Below, piece by piece: positions 8,238 through 16,367 of a stretch of 33,311 nucleotides of DNA. The notes under the pieces were generated by a model. That model had not been told where the DNA came from, ran no database searches, and saw only the letters and a program-made list of their open reading frames with translations. The stretch lies in NCBI GenBank assembly GCA_021772755.1, contig JAJFLJ010000260.1, positions 1-33,311 on the forward strand, read 5' to 3'. The position numbers and the translations under genes were made by a program. Source of the stretch: Candidatus Sumerlaeota bacterium (GTDB lineage: Bacteria > Sumerlaeota > Sumerlaeia > SLMS01 > JAHLLQ01). How positions within the stretch are numbered: the first letter of the stretch is position 1; every line of letters starts with the position of its first letter.

Positions 8238-9014
8238 TCAGTCGCGCCAGCGCGACGCGATCAGGTCTTCGACCAGGCTGGCCGCAGCGAAGATGACAAG
8301 CCCCAGCAGCGTCGATGCGAAAATCGCCGCGAACAGCTCCGCCGTCCTCAGCTGCCCGCCCCACAACTGGATCAGAAACCCCAGCCCCTGGCCCGACTCG
8401 CCGTAGCCGGTGAAGAACTCGCCCACGATCGCCCCGATCACCGCCAGGCCGCTGGAGGTCTTGATGCCCGTCATCGTGTTGGGAACGGCGTTGGGGAAGC
8501 GCAGGCGCAGCAGCACCTGGAGCCGCGACGCGTTGTGGATGCGGAACAGTTCCAGAAGATTGCGGTCCACCGACGTCAGCCCCTGGGTGGTGTTCGTGAT
8601 GATCGGAAAGAGACTCACGATGTGGGCGACCAGGACGACGCTGCGGAACTCCTGGCCGACCCAGATCACGATCACCGGCGCGATCGCCACGATCGGAACC
8701 GTCTGAAGGAAGATCGCGTAGGGATAGAACGCCCGCCGGACGAGCCGCGCCTGCGAGAACGCGAAGGCCACGAGAACGCCGACGACGACGCTGACCGCCA
8801 GGCCGCAGAGCGCCGCCGCACCGGTCAGCCACGCCGCCCGCGCGAGCTTCGCGCCGCTCTTCACCGCCGCATCGAGCACGCCCCCCGGCGGCGGCACGAC
8901 GTATTCCGGCACGTCGAACCGCACCGTCACGACATGCCACACCGCCAACACCGCGAGGAACACGGCGAGCGGCGGCAGCACCAGAGCAGCAAGGCGCCTC
9001 GCGAAACCCGTCAT
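8238..9014 (-). CDS. ABC transporter permease (ThiX/SsuC-like)
   Basis: Inner-membrane permease of 258 residues with about six hydrophobic segments. The first is LAALVLPPLAVFLAVLAVW; others are around AAALCGLAVSVVVGVLVAF and LFAAIFASTLLGLVIFAA. The cytoplasmic coupling loop, reading ELFRIHNASRLQVLLRLRFP then NAVPNTMTGIK, is the EAA-type motif that docks on the ATPase. This arrangement is typical of permeases paired with NMT1/THI5 or taurine-type binding proteins. Its ATG at 9014 overlaps the ATPase stop as ATGA, so the two are translationally coupled. An in-frame extension to 9233 is only a shadow of the ATPase gene. Confidence 0.93.
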   Translation of the reverse strand: MTGFARRLAALVLPPLAVFLAVLAVWHVVTVRFDVPEYVVPPPGGVLDAAVKSGAKLARAAWLTGAAALCGLAVSVVVGVLVAFAFSQARLVRRAFYPYAIFLQTVPIVAIAPVIVIWVGQEFRSVVLVAHIVSLFPIITNTTQGLTSVDRNLLELFRIHNASRLQVLLRLRFPNAVPNTMTGIKTSSGLAVIGAIVGEFFTGYGESGQGLGFLIQLWGGQLRTAELFAAIFASTLLGLVIFAAASLVEDLIASRWRD

Positions 9015-9811
9015 TCGCTTCCCTTCTCCAGAGCCGCGCCGATTTCGCCGCAAAGACGCGCGAACTCCGGCTCGGCCCTCAGCGCAGCCGTCCTCGGGTG
9101 GTCGAAGGGCACCGCGATGTCGGCGGCGATGCGGCCGGGGCGCTTCGACATGACGATCACGCGGCGGCTCAGGAACGCCGCTTCGTACACGTTGTGGGTG
9201 ACGAAGAGCGCCGTGAAACCGTCGTGGCTCCAAAGACGCAGCAGCTCCTCGTTCAGCCGCTGGCGCGCGATCTCGTCCAGAGCGCCGAAGGGCTCGTCCA
9301 GCAACAGCACGGATGGCCGCGTGGCCAGAGCCCTCGCCAGCGAAACGCGCATCTGCATGCCGCCCGAAAGCTGGTGCGGATACGCGCGGGCGAACTCCGC
9401 GAGACCGACGAGTTCGAGCATCTCCTTCACGCGCGCGCGGCGGTCGAGGCGCCCTGCGCCCTCCAGCTCCAGCGGGAGCGCGACGTTGCCGGCGACCGTT
9501 CGCCAGGGAAGCAGCGCGGCCTGCTGGAACACGAAGGAGAGAGCGTTCGCATCGTCGCGCCGCGCGTCCTGCGGAGGTCTTCCGCCGATCATCAGCGTCC
9601 CCTCCGTTGGCCGGAGCAGACCCGCCACCAGGCGCAGCAGCGTGGACTTCCCGCAGCCGGAAGGTCCGACGATGGACACGAAGTCCCCGCGTCCGACCCC
9701 GAAGCCGAGCGGCGCCAGCGCGCGAACGTCTCCCGAGGGAAACGTCATGGCGGCCCCGTCGGCGACGATCAGCGGCGCATCGGTTCCGGCGTTGTCGGTT
9801 GGGGAGGACAA
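9011..9811 (-). CDS. ABC transporter ATP-binding protein
   Basis: Nucleotide-binding subunit energising the permease encoded next. Of 266 residues, the motifs in order are Walker A GPSGCGKST, Q-loop VFQQAALLPWRTV, signature HQLSGGMQMRVSLARAL, Walker B VLLLDEPFGALD and switch VTHN, all intact. The profile matches the nitrate/taurine/thiamin-precursor ATPase family (TauB/SsuB/ThiZ-like). Start choice: a TTG at 9811, just after the stop of the amidohydrolase-like gene, has AGGA five bases upstream. Starts further upstream (to 9949) would overlap that gene by over 100 bases and add unconserved sequence. The gap to the preceding gene is 10 bases, so all these genes are probably one transcript. Confidence 0.92.
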   Translation of the reverse strand: MSSPTDNAGTDAPLIVADGAAMTFPSGDVRALAPLGFGVGRGDFVSIVGPSGCGKSTLLRLVAGLLRPTEGTLMIGGRPPQDARRDDANALSFVFQQAALLPWRTVAGNVALPLELEGAGRLDRRARVKEMLELVGLAEFARAYPHQLSGGMQMRVSLARALATRPSVLLLDEPFGALDEIARQRLNEELLRLWSHDGFTALFVTHNVYEAAFLSRRVIVMSKRPGRIAADIAVPFDHPRTAALRAEPEFARLCGEIGAALEKGSE

Positions 9812-9821
9812 TGGGGTCCTG

Positions 9822-11195
9822 TCAGGCGAGGGCGAGCCGTCTCTCGAGGAACGCGCCGCGCGGAGCACTGGTGTCGGCACCTTCTCCGGCAACGCGCGTT
9901 CCCCGAAGATACACGGCCTTGATGGCGCCCGCGCAGGGGTGACCCGCATAGTAGTCGAAGCACGCCGCGCCCTGCAGGGGACGGATGTCCTCCTGCCTGC
10001 CGGGATCGAAGATCAGGAAATCCGCGTCGCTGCCGATCTGAAGCGACCCCTTGCGCGGATAGAGCCCCGCCAGCTTCGCCGGATCGGCGCAGCACACCAC
10101 GCTCAGCGTCTCCGCCTCGATGCGCCACTTGGCGATGCCTTCGGAGAACATGAGCCGAAGCAGGTGCTCGATGCCGTTGCAGCCCTCCGCGGCGCTCAGC
10201 GAATCGGTCGCGGAATCGGTCGCCTGCTTCAGCCCCACGGGATGGTGGGCGGACGTCACGGCGGAAACCAGCCCGGATTCCAGGGCGCCCCAGAGCCGCT
10301 GCTGGTGGCGGCGGCGGCGGACCGGCGGCCAGACGCACGGGAACGACGGAGAGTCCGGCGTTTGCGTCTCCTCCGTCATCCGCTCGGTCGCGAAGATCAG
10401 ATGGGGCAGTTTCGCCATGGCGGAGACGGGGTACCGCTGTCCGCGCATGTACTCCAGTTCCCGCAGCGTGCGCTCGCCACTGACCCCATTGACGAGAATG
10501 TGCGCGCGCGAATTCCTGACGATCGCGCCGCAGGTCTTCAGGACAGCCCCCTCGATGGCTTCGGGAAAGAGGCTGTTGCGGCTCGAAAGCCCCTGCATGT
10601 TCTCGCTCTTCAGCTGCGTCCGGAAATGCTCCTCGAGAACCGCGTCCGTGGGATTGACCACCGCCATCATGCTTTCCGGCAGATCGCGCACCACCGACTG
10701 CACGAGCGCGAGACCCGGCGCGTTCGAAAGCGTATCCGTCCGCGCGATCCACACGGAACACACGCCGGAGGAACCGGCGGAAAGCGCCGACTCCCGCGCA
10801 TCCAGACCCCACTGGCGAACGAACATGTGGTAGCCGAAATCGACCCAGGCGCGCTGCGTGTCGGCGGCGGCGAACTCACCCAACTGGTCGGCGAACGGCT
10901 TCTCGCTGTCGAACGAAACCGCGGAGACGACCGTCGTCACGCCCCCCGCGAGCGCCATCTTCGTCAGCGTCGAAAAGTCCTGGGCGGTCTGCTGGACGCA
11001 GCCGTTCTCCGCCAGAGGGGAAACGCCCAGGTCCACGAGCCCCGGAAAGACCAGGTGCCCGGCGGCATCGACGATTTCCGCGGCGTCGTCGCCAAGATTG
11101 CCGATGGCGGAAACGCGGCCGCCCGAAATGCCCAGGTCCCCCTGCATCTCGATGCCATCGGTGTAGATGCGGGCGTTGCGTACGATCAGATCCAT
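9822..11195 (-). CDS. Dihydropyrimidinase/hydantoinase-like protein lacking every metal ligand (pseudoenzyme)
   Basis: Amidohydrolase-fold protein of 457 residues, full length. It follows dihydropyrimidinase throughout: FPGLVDLGVS for PGGIDPHTH, QDFSTLTKMALAGGVTTVV, PPVRRRRHQQRLWGALESG for PPLRPKEHQEALWEAL, DPAKLAGLYPRKGSLQIGSD and ADFLIFDPGR. All the residues that normally bind the dinuclear metal centre are changed: the HxH pair is Gly57 and Ser59, the carboxylated Lys is near Trp149, the two later His are Asn181 and Asn236, and the catalytic Asp is Ala316 (TSAHHP). The frame is open and the fold-forming residues are kept, so this is a maintained pseudoenzyme, not a decaying gene. Non-catalytic members of this superfamily are known, such as scaffolding PyrC' and the neuronal CRMPs. 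It starts 19 bases after accA and ends 10 bases before the ABC ATPase gene. Confidence 0.9.
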   Translation of the reverse strand: MDLIVRNARIYTDGIEMQGDLGISGGRVSAIGNLGDDAAEIVDAAGHLVFPGLVDLGVSPLAENGCVQQTAQDFSTLTKMALAGGVTTVVSAVSFDSEKPFADQLGEFAAADTQRAWVDFGYHMFVRQWGLDARESALSAGSSGVCSVWIARTDTLSNAPGLALVQSVVRDLPESMMAVVNPTDAVLEEHFRTQLKSENMQGLSSRNSLFPEAIEGAVLKTCGAIVRNSRAHILVNGVSGERTLRELEYMRGQRYPVSAMAKLPHLIFATERMTEETQTPDSPSFPCVWPPVRRRRHQQRLWGALESGLVSAVTSAHHPVGLKQATDSATDSLSAAEGCNGIEHLLRLMFSEGIAKWRIEAETLSVVCCADPAKLAGLYPRKGSLQIGSDADFLIFDPGRQEDIRPLQGAACFDYYAGHPCAGAIKAVYLRGTRVAGEGADTSAPRGAFLERRLALA

Positions 11196-11214
11196 GGGAA
11201 GACGGCCTGCGAAC

Positions 11215-12177
11215 TTAGAGTTCGTCGAATTCGCCCATTTGCCGGTATTTGGCGTAACGGGCTTCCATCAGTTCGCTCTGCTCCATGGCCCCGAGTTCCT
11301 TCAGATTCTTTTCCACCGCCCTGGAGACGGCCTCGAACGCCTCCTGCGGAAACCGGTGCGCACCGCCGAGCGGCTCCGGAACGATCTCGTCGATCATCTT
11401 CAGTTCCATCAGATCGGCGGCCGTCAGCTTCAGCGCCTCCGCCGCGCGCGGCCTGTTCTCCTCGCCGTCCCTCCACAGAATCGCCGCGCAGCCTTCCGGC
11501 GAGATCACGCAGTACCACGCGTTCTCCATCATGAGCAGGCGGTCCGCCAGGCCGACGCCGAGCGCGCCGCCGCTGGCGCCCTCGCCGATCACGACGCAGA
11601 TGATCGGAACCTTCACGTTGAACATCTCCTGGATGTTGCGCGCGATGGCCTCCGCCTGGCCGCGTTCCTCCGCCCCCAGGCCGGGGTACGCGCCGGGGGT
11701 GTCGAGAAAGATCAGGACCGGCATGCGGAACTTCTCCGCGAGCCGCATCACCCGCAGCGCCTTGCGGTACCCCTCGGGATGCATCATGCCGAAATTGCGC
11801 GTGACGTTCTCCTTCGTGTCGCGGCCCTTCTGCTGGCCAACCACCACGATGGGGTTCCCGCCGAACCGCGCCGTTCCGCAGACGACGGCCTTGTCGTCCC
11901 CGAAGAGGCGGTCGCCGTGCAGCTCCACGAACTCCGTCGTGATCGCCTCGATGTAGTCCAGCGCGCGCGGGCGGTCGGGATGGCGCGCGAAGAGCACGCG
12001 GTCCCACGCCTTCAGGTTCGCGTAGATGTTCACCCGGGTCTTTTCGAGCTCGCGCTCCAGGCGCTTGAGCCGCTGCTTCGCCTCCGGCGGGCCGTCCTCA
12101 GCCTTCGCACGGGCGTCGGCGACCTTCTTCTCGAGGTCGAGAATGGGCTTTTCGAAGTCGAATGTCTGAACTGTCAC
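11215..12177 (-). CDS. accA: Acetyl-CoA carboxylase carboxyltransferase subunit alpha
   Basis: Alpha half of the carboxyltransferase that moves CO2 from biotin to acetyl-CoA, making malonyl-CoA for fatty-acid synthesis. About 320 residues, the usual size. The N-terminal helical region begins FDFEKPILDLEKKVADAR. Family motifs include HGDRLFGDDKAVVCGTARF, GMMHPEGYRKALRVM, DTPGAYPGLGAEERGQ and the oxyanion region IGEGASGGALGVGLAD. The start is probably the GTG at 12177 (VTVQTFDFEKPI) with GGAG eleven bases upstream; an in-frame TTG at 12237 would run into the argG terminator. The partner accD is not in the window. The gene heads the run that continues into the amidohydrolase-like and ABC genes with only 19 bases between, though an internal promoter is possible. 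Confidence 0.95.
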   Translation of the reverse strand: MTVQTFDFEKPILDLEKKVADARAKAEDGPPEAKQRLKRLERELEKTRVNIYANLKAWDRVLFARHPDRPRALDYIEAITTEFVELHGDRLFGDDKAVVCGTARFGGNPIVVVGQQKGRDTKENVTRNFGMMHPEGYRKALRVMRLAEKFRMPVLIFLDTPGAYPGLGAEERGQAEAIARNIQEMFNVKVPIICVVIGEGASGGALGVGLADRLLMMENAWYCVISPEGCAAILWRDGEENRPRAAEALKLTAADLMELKMIDEIVPEPLGGAHRFPQEAFEAVSRAVEKNLKELGAMEQSELMEARYAKYRQMGEFDEL

Positions 12178-12235
12178 GTGGCGCGGGGCTCCGTTCGATT
12201 GCGAATTCAAGGTCCGACGGAGCACCGTCGCGGGC

Positions 12236-12270
12236 AAGAAACAAATGGGACGGCGGAGCCCCGCCGTCCC
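12236..12270 (-). terminator. Intrinsic terminator of argG
   Basis: GGGACGGCGG (12247-12256) pairs perfectly with CCGCCGTCCC (12261-12270) around a four-base loop. In the minus-strand transcript the stem is followed by AUUUGUUUCUUG, a U-rich tail. It lies 28 bases after the argG stop and separates argG from accA. Confidence 0.8.
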
Positions 12271-12297
12271 GGTTCCCGGCCGTGCCGGGGCCGCCCG

Positions 12298-13653
12298 CTA
12301 CTTCCGGCGGGCGATCCGCTTCGCCCGTTCGTGCATGACGACCGAGGGCAGGCCGCTGATCCGCAGAAAGCCCTCCGCCTTGCTGTGGTCGAAGACGTCC
12401 TCCGCATCGTAGGTGGCCAGCTTCTCGTCGTAGAGCGAGTACGGCGAGCGCCGCGCGATGGGCCGGAAGCCGCCCTTGTACAGGCGGACCTTGACCTCGC
12501 CCGTCACCAGTTCCTGGGTCTCCTGGATGAATCCGTAGAGCGCCTCGCGCAGCGGCGTGAACCACTGGCCGTAGTAGATGACCTCGGCGAACTTGTTGTC
12601 GATTCCGGCCTTGAAGTGGAACGTCTCCCGATCGAGCACCAGGGCCTCCAAGTCGCGGTGCGCCGCGATCAGCATCAGCGCCGCGGCCCCCTCGTACACC
12701 TCGCGGGACTTGATGCCCACCAGGCGGTTCTCGATCATGTCGATCCGGCCCACGCCGTGGCGGTTGCCGATCTCGGTCATCGTCTCGACGAGCTTCAGCG
12801 GCTTCATCCGCTTGCCGTTCAGTCCGACGGGCACGCCCTTCTCGAACTTGATCACGATGTCCTCGGGCGTGTCCGGCGCCTCCAGCGGATTCGTCGAATC
12901 CTGGTAGGCGTCCTCCGGCGCGATGTTCCACGGGTCCTCGAGTTCGCCGCACTCGGTGGCGAGACCGTAGAGGTTCTTGTCGATGGAGTAGGGCTTCTCG
13001 CGCTTGATGGGCAGGTGGATGCCGCGCCGCTCGGCGTACTCGAACTCGTCGTCGCGCGACTTCATTTCCCATTCGCGAAGCGGGGCGATGATCTTCACCT
13101 GGGGGGCGAGCGCCATGAACGCGTACTCGAAGCGCGCCTGGTCGTTGCCCTTTCCGGTGCAGCCGTGGGCGACCGCGTCGCATCCCTCCTCGAGCGCCGC
13201 CATGATCTGGTACTTCGCGATGAGCGGGCGCCCCAGCGACGTGTGCATGTGGTAGCGCCCCTCGTACAGGGCGTTCGCCTGGATCGCGGGAACGATGTAG
13301 TCGTTCACGAACTCCTCGCGAAGGTCCTTCACGATGCACTTCTTCGCGCCGGTGTTGCGGGCCTTCTGCTTCAGGCCGCTCATGTCGCCGCCCTGGCCCA
13401 GGTCCGCCGCGTAGCAGACCACGTCGCACCCGTAGTTCTCGATCAGCCAGGGAATCATGACCGACGTGTCGAGGCCGCCGCTGTAGGCGACCATGACCTT
13501 CTTCACGCCGCGGCGGGAAGGCTGCAGCTCGCTCTGGGCGGGCTTGCGGAGCGTCAGCTTCTGCGTGACTCCCGCCGGCTCGTAGGTGGCGCCGGCGCTC
13601 TTCGCGGCGGGCTTCCGGGTTGCTGCCTTCTTCGGTGCGGCCTTCTTAGCCAT
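12298..13653 (-). CDS. argG: Argininosuccinate synthase with a basic Ala/Lys/Pro-rich N-terminal tail
   Basis: Joins citrulline and aspartate with ATP to give argininosuccinate, the penultimate step of arginine synthesis. 451 residues. The PP-loop AYSGGLDTS lies at about 56-64, and GKGNDQARFE, STNPLEAPDTPEDI and SREVYEGAAALMLI confirm the family. Most ArgG proteins begin within a few residues of the PP-loop; here about 49 residues precede it, opening MAKKAAPKKAATRKPAAK, a composition like histone-H1-like or AlgP tails. The ATG at 13653 is the only start before this tail that does not extend into the intergenic region (the frame runs on to 13722). The gene lies 94 bases after the Nudix gene and ends in its own terminator. 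Confidence 0.96.
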   Translation of the reverse strand: MAKKAAPKKAATRKPAAKSAGATYEPAGVTQKLTLRKPAQSELQPSRRGVKKVMVAYSGGLDTSVMIPWLIENYGCDVVCYAADLGQGGDMSGLKQKARNTGAKKCIVKDLREEFVNDYIVPAIQANALYEGRYHMHTSLGRPLIAKYQIMAALEEGCDAVAHGCTGKGNDQARFEYAFMALAPQVKIIAPLREWEMKSRDDEFEYAERRGIHLPIKREKPYSIDKNLYGLATECGELEDPWNIAPEDAYQDSTNPLEAPDTPEDIVIKFEKGVPVGLNGKRMKPLKLVETMTEIGNRHGVGRIDMIENRLVGIKSREVYEGAAALMLIAAHRDLEALVLDRETFHFKAGIDNKFAEVIYYGQWFTPLREALYGFIQETQELVTGEVKVRLYKGGFRPIARRSPYSLYDEKLATYDAEDVFDHSKAEGFLRISGLPSVVMHERAKRIARRK

Positions 13654-13723
13654 TCTCGTGCGACCTCGCGGATGGGGTGGCTTCGCCGTCGCGAAGCAGG
13701 GCGCGGAAAAAGGACTCCGCACG

Positions 13724-13738
13724 CCCTTGGATCAAGGG
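13724..13738 (-). terminator. Small hairpin after the Nudix gene, possible weak terminator
   Basis: CCCTTG (13724-13729) and CAAGGG (13733-13738) form a 6-bp stem with a three-base loop, 10 bases past the Nudix stop. In the minus-strand transcript a run of five U follows only about 17 bases later, so termination may be partial. It marks the likely boundary between the cdd-rnj-Nudix group and argG. Confidence 0.3.
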
Positions 13739-13747
13739 AAACCATGG

Positions 13748-14164
13748 TCAGCGGCGCCTGAACTCGGTGTGGCACCACGCCTCGACGACCGGCAGGTCCG
13801 CCGCCAGCCAGTCCAGCGCCTTCGCCGCCCCCGCGTCCGCCCAAAACAGCTCTCCCCCGGTCAGGGGCTTCGGATCGCCATCGACGATGCGCGCGCGAAG
13901 GAAGAGCAGCACCACCGGCCCGATGTCGTCGTAGACGTGCGTCAGCGCGTCGAACACCACGCCCGGCTCGACCTCCACGCCCAGTTCCTCGCGGCACTCG
14001 CGGACGATCGCCGCACGCGGGCTCTCGCCCTCCTCCAGCTTGCCCCCGGGAAATTCCCAGAATCCCGCGCCCCAGCCCCCGTCGGGGCGCTTGTGCGCCA
14101 GCAGTTTCCCGCCCCGTTCGATGAGGGCCGCGACCACGACCCGGTGCTTCGGTCCGTCGCCCAC
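13748..14164 (-). CDS. Nudix hydrolase, MutT-like
   Basis: Pyrophosphohydrolase of 138 residues, probably cleaning oxidised nucleotides such as 8-oxo-dGTP. The full Nudix box GX5EX7REUXEEXGU is present, from GGKLEEGESPRAA into IVRECREELGVEV, preceded by HKRPDGGWGAGFWEFP, the substrate-side pattern of MutT. The likely start is the GTG at 14164, two bases past the RNase J stop, with GGAG seven bases upstream. It belongs to the cdd-rnj group. Other Nudix substrates cannot be excluded from sequence. Confidence 0.92.
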   Translation of the reverse strand: MGDGPKHRVVVAALIERGGKLLAHKRPDGGWGAGFWEFPGGKLEEGESPRAAIVRECREELGVEVEPGVVFDALTHVYDDIGPVVLLFLRARIVDGDPKPLTGGELFWADAGAAKALDWLAADLPVVEAWCHTEFRRR

Positions 14165-14165
14165 G

Positions 14166-15878
14166 CTACAGCTCCATCACCACGGGCATGATGATCGGAT
14201 AGCGCCGGTTCTGCTTCTTGATGTGGCGCCGCAGCGCGCGCTTGATGGCGGCCTGCACCTCGGCGTGCTCCGTCCTCGTTTCCGGATCGGTGTCCTCGAA
14301 CGCCTCGACGACCAGTTCCTTCAGCCGCTCCAGGGAGTTCTCGCCCTCGTCGCCCAGTGGAATGCCCCGCAGAACGATCTCGGGCCCGCTCAGCATCTCG
14401 CCGCTCTCGTGGTCCACGCCGATGATCACCACCAGCATGCCGTCCTGGGACAGATAGTGCCGGTCCCGCAGCACCGCGTCGTCCACGTCGCCGATTCCCG
14501 TGCCATCGACCAGAACGCGACCGTGGGGAACCTTGCCCAGAAGGACCGCCGAGTCGGCCGTCAGTTCCAGACAGTCCCCGTTCTCCAGAAGATTCGTCTC
14601 CTCCGGCAGCATGCCCTGCTCCTGGGCGAGCTTGCAGTGCGCGCGCAGATGGCGGAACTCGCCGTGCACCGGCGTGAAGAACCGGGGGTTCACCAGGTTG
14701 ATCAGATGCTTCATGTCGTCGCGGTACGCGTGCCCGGAAACGTGGATCAGCCCCATCGTCTCGGTGATCACGCGGGCGCCCCGCCGCGACAGGTGGTTGA
14801 TCATGCGGTAGATCGCGGACTCGTTGCCGGGAATGATGCGCGAGCTGAGGATCACGATGTCGCCGTCCTCGACGGACGCGTCGCGGTGCGTTCCGAAGGC
14901 GATGCGCGAGAGGCTCGAACGCGACTCCCCCTGGCTTCCCGTGCAGAGGAACAGGCGCTTGTGGCGGGGAATCTGCATCGCGCCGCGGGGGTTGTCGTGA
15001 TAGACGCACGGGACGTCGATCATGTCCAGACCCGACGCGATGCGGATGTTGCGCTCCATGTTCATGCCGAGGGGAACGACCTCGCGGTCGTACTTCGCCG
15101 CGAGATTCAGCACGTTCTGGATGCGGTGCAGGGAGGAGGCGAAGGTCGAGACGACCATCGCGTGCTCCGCCTCGCGGAAGATCGCCTCCAGGCCGGGGAT
15201 GACCTCCATCTCCGACGGACAGGAACCGCGCCGGTTGACGTTGGTCGAATCGCTCATCAGCAGAAGGACGCCGTCCTCCTCCTCTTCCGCATAGCGCGCG
15301 AAGGCGTACGTGTCGAAGGCCACCCCGTCCGGCGGATTCGGGTCCATCTTGAAGTCGCCGCTGTGGACGAGGACTCCGGCGCTGGTGCGGATCGCGAAGG
15401 CGAAGGCGTCGATGATCGAATGCGTCACGGCGATCGGTTCGACTTCGAAGTCCCCCACCGAGAACGTCTCGCGCGGATGGTACTCGACGAACTTCGGCGA
15501 AACGCTGTGCTCCCGCAGCTTCTCGCGCAGCAGGGCGATCGTCAGCCCGCTCGCGTAGACCGGCACGTCGCCCAGAAGAGGGAGCACGAAGGGCAGGGCG
15601 CCGACGTGGTCCTCGTGCGCGTGGGTCAGCAGGATCGCCTTGAGACGGTGTTCGTGCCCGCGGAGAATCCCCATCTCCGGAATCACGTAGTCCACCCCAA
15701 GCATATCCTCGTCGGGCATCATCTGTCCGCAGTCGATCATGATCAGATCGCCGCCGGACTCGATCAGCGTGCAGTTCATTCCGATCTCGCCGAGCCCTCC
15801 CAGGGGCATCACGCGGACGACCCCCTTGCGCGCGGGCAGGTCGTCGAGACGAATCAGTGTCGGGTCGTTTCTTTTCAT
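14166..15878 (-). CDS. rnj: Ribonuclease J
   Basis: Metallo-beta-lactamase/beta-CASP ribonuclease with 5'-exonuclease and endonuclease action in mRNA decay and rRNA maturation. 570 residues, full length. The zinc motif HAHEDH is at 86-91, with PLGGLGEIGMNCTLIE before it, the later metal motif VHSGDFKMDP, beta-CASP landmarks SDSTNVNRRG and CTGSQGE, and the VSGHAYRDDMKHLINLVNP and PVHGEFRHL motifs specific to RNase J. The C-terminal domain ends IKKQNRRYPIIMPVVMEL. The ATG at 15878 lies 6 bases from the cdd stop. Possession of RNase J suits many non-proteobacterial lineages. Confidence 0.97.
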   Translation of the reverse strand: MKRNDPTLIRLDDLPARKGVVRVMPLGGLGEIGMNCTLIESGGDLIMIDCGQMMPDEDMLGVDYVIPEMGILRGHEHRLKAILLTHAHEDHVGALPFVLPLLGDVPVYASGLTIALLREKLREHSVSPKFVEYHPRETFSVGDFEVEPIAVTHSIIDAFAFAIRTSAGVLVHSGDFKMDPNPPDGVAFDTYAFARYAEEEEDGVLLLMSDSTNVNRRGSCPSEMEVIPGLEAIFREAEHAMVVSTFASSLHRIQNVLNLAAKYDREVVPLGMNMERNIRIASGLDMIDVPCVYHDNPRGAMQIPRHKRLFLCTGSQGESRSSLSRIAFGTHRDASVEDGDIVILSSRIIPGNESAIYRMINHLSRRGARVITETMGLIHVSGHAYRDDMKHLINLVNPRFFTPVHGEFRHLRAHCKLAQEQGMLPEETNLLENGDCLELTADSAVLLGKVPHGRVLVDGTGIGDVDDAVLRDRHYLSQDGMLVVIIGVDHESGEMLSGPEIVLRGIPLGDEGENSLERLKELVVEAFEDTDPETRTEHAEVQAAIKRALRRHIKKQNRRYPIIMPVVMEL

Positions 15879-15884
15879 GGGTGG

Positions 15885-16310
15885 CTACGCGCCGCCCCCT
15901 TCGAGGCCTTCGCGGTCGAACGCGCCAGGCAGGAGTTCCTTCATCGTGAACGTCGCCGACGCCCCGCTCCGGGAAAAGCAGATCACCTGCATCTCCGGAG
16001 TGAATTCCGCCAGAATCTGGCGACACGCACCGCAGGGCGTCAGAGGCACGTCGGTGTTGCCGACGACGACCACCGCCAGGGGCTTCCCGGCGCCCTCGGC
16101 GACGCAGCGCTGAATCGCCGTCTGCTCCGCGCAACGCGTCAGCCCGTAGCTCGCGTTCTCGACGTTGCAGCCGGAAACGATCTTCCCGCTGTCGGTCCAG
16201 AGTGCCGCGCCCACCGGAAACTTCGAGTACGGGCTGTAGGACCGGCTTTGGGCCTCCAGCGCCGCCTGGCGGAGCCGGTCGAGAATGTCTGGCGAGATCG
16301 TGTTTGCCAC
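15885..16310 (-). CDS. cdd: Cytidine deaminase
   Basis: Zinc enzyme converting cytidine and deoxycytidine to uridine forms in pyrimidine salvage. 141 residues if started at the GTG at 16310, matching the usual homotetrameric enzyme. SPYSKFPVGAAL opens the fold. The active site is CNVENASYGLTRCAEQTAI, with zinc ligand Cys60 and catalytic Glu62, and PCGACRQ gives Cys93 and Cys96. A longer reading to a TTG at 16373 would overlap the divergent gamma-glutamyltransferase gene and add unconserved residues. It is the first gene of a tight cdd-rnj-Nudix group; the promoter must lie in the 57 bases before 16368. Confidence 0.95.
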   Translation of the reverse strand: MANTISPDILDRLRQAALEAQSRSYSPYSKFPVGAALWTDSGKIVSGCNVENASYGLTRCAEQTAIQRCVAEGAGKPLAVVVVGNTDVPLTPCGACRQILAEFTPEMQVICFSRSGASATFTMKELLPGAFDREGLEGGGA

Positions 16311-16367
16311 GCTGGGAGGTGCTCCGTGTCCTGTTGGTTCCCCAATTGATTCACTCTGGAGCCCGGG

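Noticed and set aside
9812-12297. TPP (thiamin) riboswitch ahead of the ThiXYZ-like transporter genes
   Set aside because: The gaps upstream are too short (10-19 bases) or occupied by the argG terminator; no TPP aptamer sequence was seen. Thiamin salvage is therefore not claimed.
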